From an uncultured Bacteroidota bacterium (GTDB taxonomy: Bacteria; Bacteroidota; Bacteroidia; Chitinophagales; Chitinophagaceae), in assembly GCA_903835145.1 (NCBI GenBank), contig CAILMA010000330.1, forward strand, positions 1-6,787: 6,787 nucleotides of DNA, written 5' to 3'. Every line of letters starts with the position of its first letter. Position 1 is the first letter of the stretch. Both the position numbers and the translations under genes were made by a program. Under the pieces are notes generated by a model. It was not told where the DNA came from and ran no database searches. It saw nothing but the letters and a program-made list of their open reading frames with translations. This document shows, one piece after another, positions 6,351 through 6,787 of the stretch.

Positions 6351-6481
6351 TTGTCGCAAACACACCGGGTAAGGCTCTTTTATCAAAAATACAATATTTA
6401 AAAAACGTCGCAAATATTTTGTCGCAATCCCCCCCTGAGATTGTCGTATTTACACTAACTCAATGTTCCCACCGCGTCGTA
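6351..6481 (+). repeat. Five degenerate copies of a TTGTCGCAAA motif, candidate sites for the AraC-type regulator
   Basis: Same-orientation copies are TTGTCGCAAA (6351-6360), CGTCGCAAA (6406-6414), TTGTCGCAAT (6419-6428), TTGTCGTAT (6441-6449) and GCGTCGTA (6474-6481). The GTCG cores begin at 6353, 6407, 6421, 6443 and 6476, so gaps are 54, 14, 22 and 33 bases; the last two are near whole helical turns. One copy covers the regulator's -33 TTTG and the last touches the TAGGTTTG box facing the other gene. AraC-type proteins usually bind direct repeats. A TGTCGC core has been described for the related Pseudomonas ArgR, though its fuller consensus is not matched here. Confidence 0.55.
6384..6414 (-). 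promoter_or_regulatory. Promoter of the GlxA-type regulator gene
   Basis: On the minus strand TTTG (6414-6411) is followed after exactly 19 bases by TATTTTTG (6391-6384), a full match to the Bacteroidota TTTG / TAnnTTTG pair at standard spacing. Transcription would begin near 6378, giving a leader of about 65 bases. The -33 element lies inside a GTCGCAAA repeat, and another copy (6351-6360) is downstream of the predicted start, both good positions for repression. Confidence 0.7.
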
Positions 6482-6487
6482 GGTTTG
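6480..6487 (+). promoter_or_regulatory. Candidate -7 box for the NTF2/SnoaL-like gene
   Basis: TAGGTTTG fully matches TAnnTTTG and faces right. No TTG is present 17-23 bases upstream; instead GTCG motifs cluster there, as expected for an activator-dependent promoter. The implied leader of about 175 bases is long, so another start closer to the gene (for example TAAATTTT at 6640-6647) cannot be excluded. Confidence 0.38.
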
Positions 6488-6546
6488 TACCAGTAAAAAT
6501 GATTGATTTCAATGTCGAGATAAACAACAACTAAAAAGAAGCAACA

Positions 6547-6562
6547 AATTTTATATAAAATT
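6547..6562. repeat. Perfect 16-base AT-only palindrome in the leader of the NTF2/SnoaL-like gene
   Basis: AATTTTATATAAAATT reads the same on both strands and lies 107 bases before the ATG. It could be a protein-binding site or a weak RNA hairpin, or simply arise by chance in this AT-rich stretch. Confidence 0.4.
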
Positions 6563-6669
6563 AATCATACGCAAACCCTTTTATCCTTATTTTCACTTTC
6601 GATTAGCTACCCACCCTGATTACGTTTTCACAAGCAACATAAATTTTAACCAAAATAAAAACCAATAAC

Positions 6670-6787
6670 ATGACAACACAAGAAGTGGCAAACCGCCTCG
6701 TAGAATTATGCCGTATCGGCCAGATAGATCAGGCTCAGGCCGAATTGTTTGCCGATGACGCAACAAGCATTGAACCCAACGACATGA
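6670..6787 (+). CDS. NTF2/SnoaL-like small protein, N-terminal part only
   Basis: An ATG at 6670 opens a frame of 39 codons that runs off the window: MTTQEVANRLVELCRIGQID, then QAQAELFADDATSIEPNDM. This matches the opening of SnoaL-like/NTF2-fold proteins of Bacteroidota: a first amphipathic helix (VANRLVELCRIGQ), then a short helix with a conserved 'LFADDATSIEP' start of the first strand. Such proteins are cytoplasmic, usually about 120-140 residues, with a cone-shaped pocket. Most have no known substrate, and no function is assigned here. The AT-rich stretch before the ATG has no Shine-Dalgarno sequence, which is normal for this phylum. It is divergent from the GlxA-type regulator, its likely controller. 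Confidence 0.78.
   Translation, partial: MTTQEVANRLVELCRIGQIDQAQAELFADDATSIEPNDM

Larger units (their letters stand above)
6315..6669. promoter_or_regulatory. Divergent regulatory region between the GlxA-type regulator and the NTF2/SnoaL-like gene
   Basis: These 355 bases hold no gene. The left half (6343-6487) carries both proposed promoters and all copies of the GTCG motif. The right half (6488-6669) is AT-rich leader in front of the NTF2/SnoaL-like gene and contains one perfect 16-base palindrome. An additional inverted repeat GTTTGC/GCAAAC (6343-6361) lies in the regulator's leader. Confidence 0.7.

Overview
The window looks like a chromosomal segment of a Bacteroidota, most likely a Chitinophagales-type bacterium. 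This is inferred from promoters of the Bacteroidota form (TTTG near -33, TAnnTTTG near -7), mostly weak Shine-Dalgarno signals, signal peptides ending in a Gln-rich 'AQ' type cleavage region, and the protein families present. All complete genes lie on the minus strand; one plus-strand gene starts at the right edge.

Left edge (1-383): no intact gene. Minus-strand reading shows a decayed C-terminal piece of an IS4-type DDE transposase (1-158), with an in-frame stop and a frameshift but a still readable Y-x2-R-x3-E-x6-K signature. A short signal-peptide-like ORF (104-211) overlaps it.

Anion-transport cluster (384-2980, read right to left): a DNA-binding-only ModE-like regulator, an outer-membrane porin and a TauE/SafE (TSUP) permease. 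The porin promoter carries an inverted repeat over its -7 element, and a similar palindrome sits just upstream of the regulator's start. This suggests a regulator that controls itself and a two-membrane uptake or efflux route for an oxyanion. The substrate is not shown by the sequence.

Central housekeeping part (3148-5254): pyruvate kinase, followed by two tandem terminator-like hairpins and preceded by a TAnnTTTG box so close to the ATG that the mRNA may be leaderless; then a small secreted CAP/SCP-domain protein.

Right part (5322-6787): a GlxA-type regulator (DJ-1/PfpI-like domain plus AraC DNA-binding domain) is divergent from the start of an NTF2/SnoaL-like small protein. The 355-bp region between them has a near-ideal Bacteroidota promoter for the regulator, a TAnnTTTG box facing the other gene, and five copies of a TTGTCGCAAA-like motif that fit binding sites for the regulator. 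The last gene is cut by the window end.
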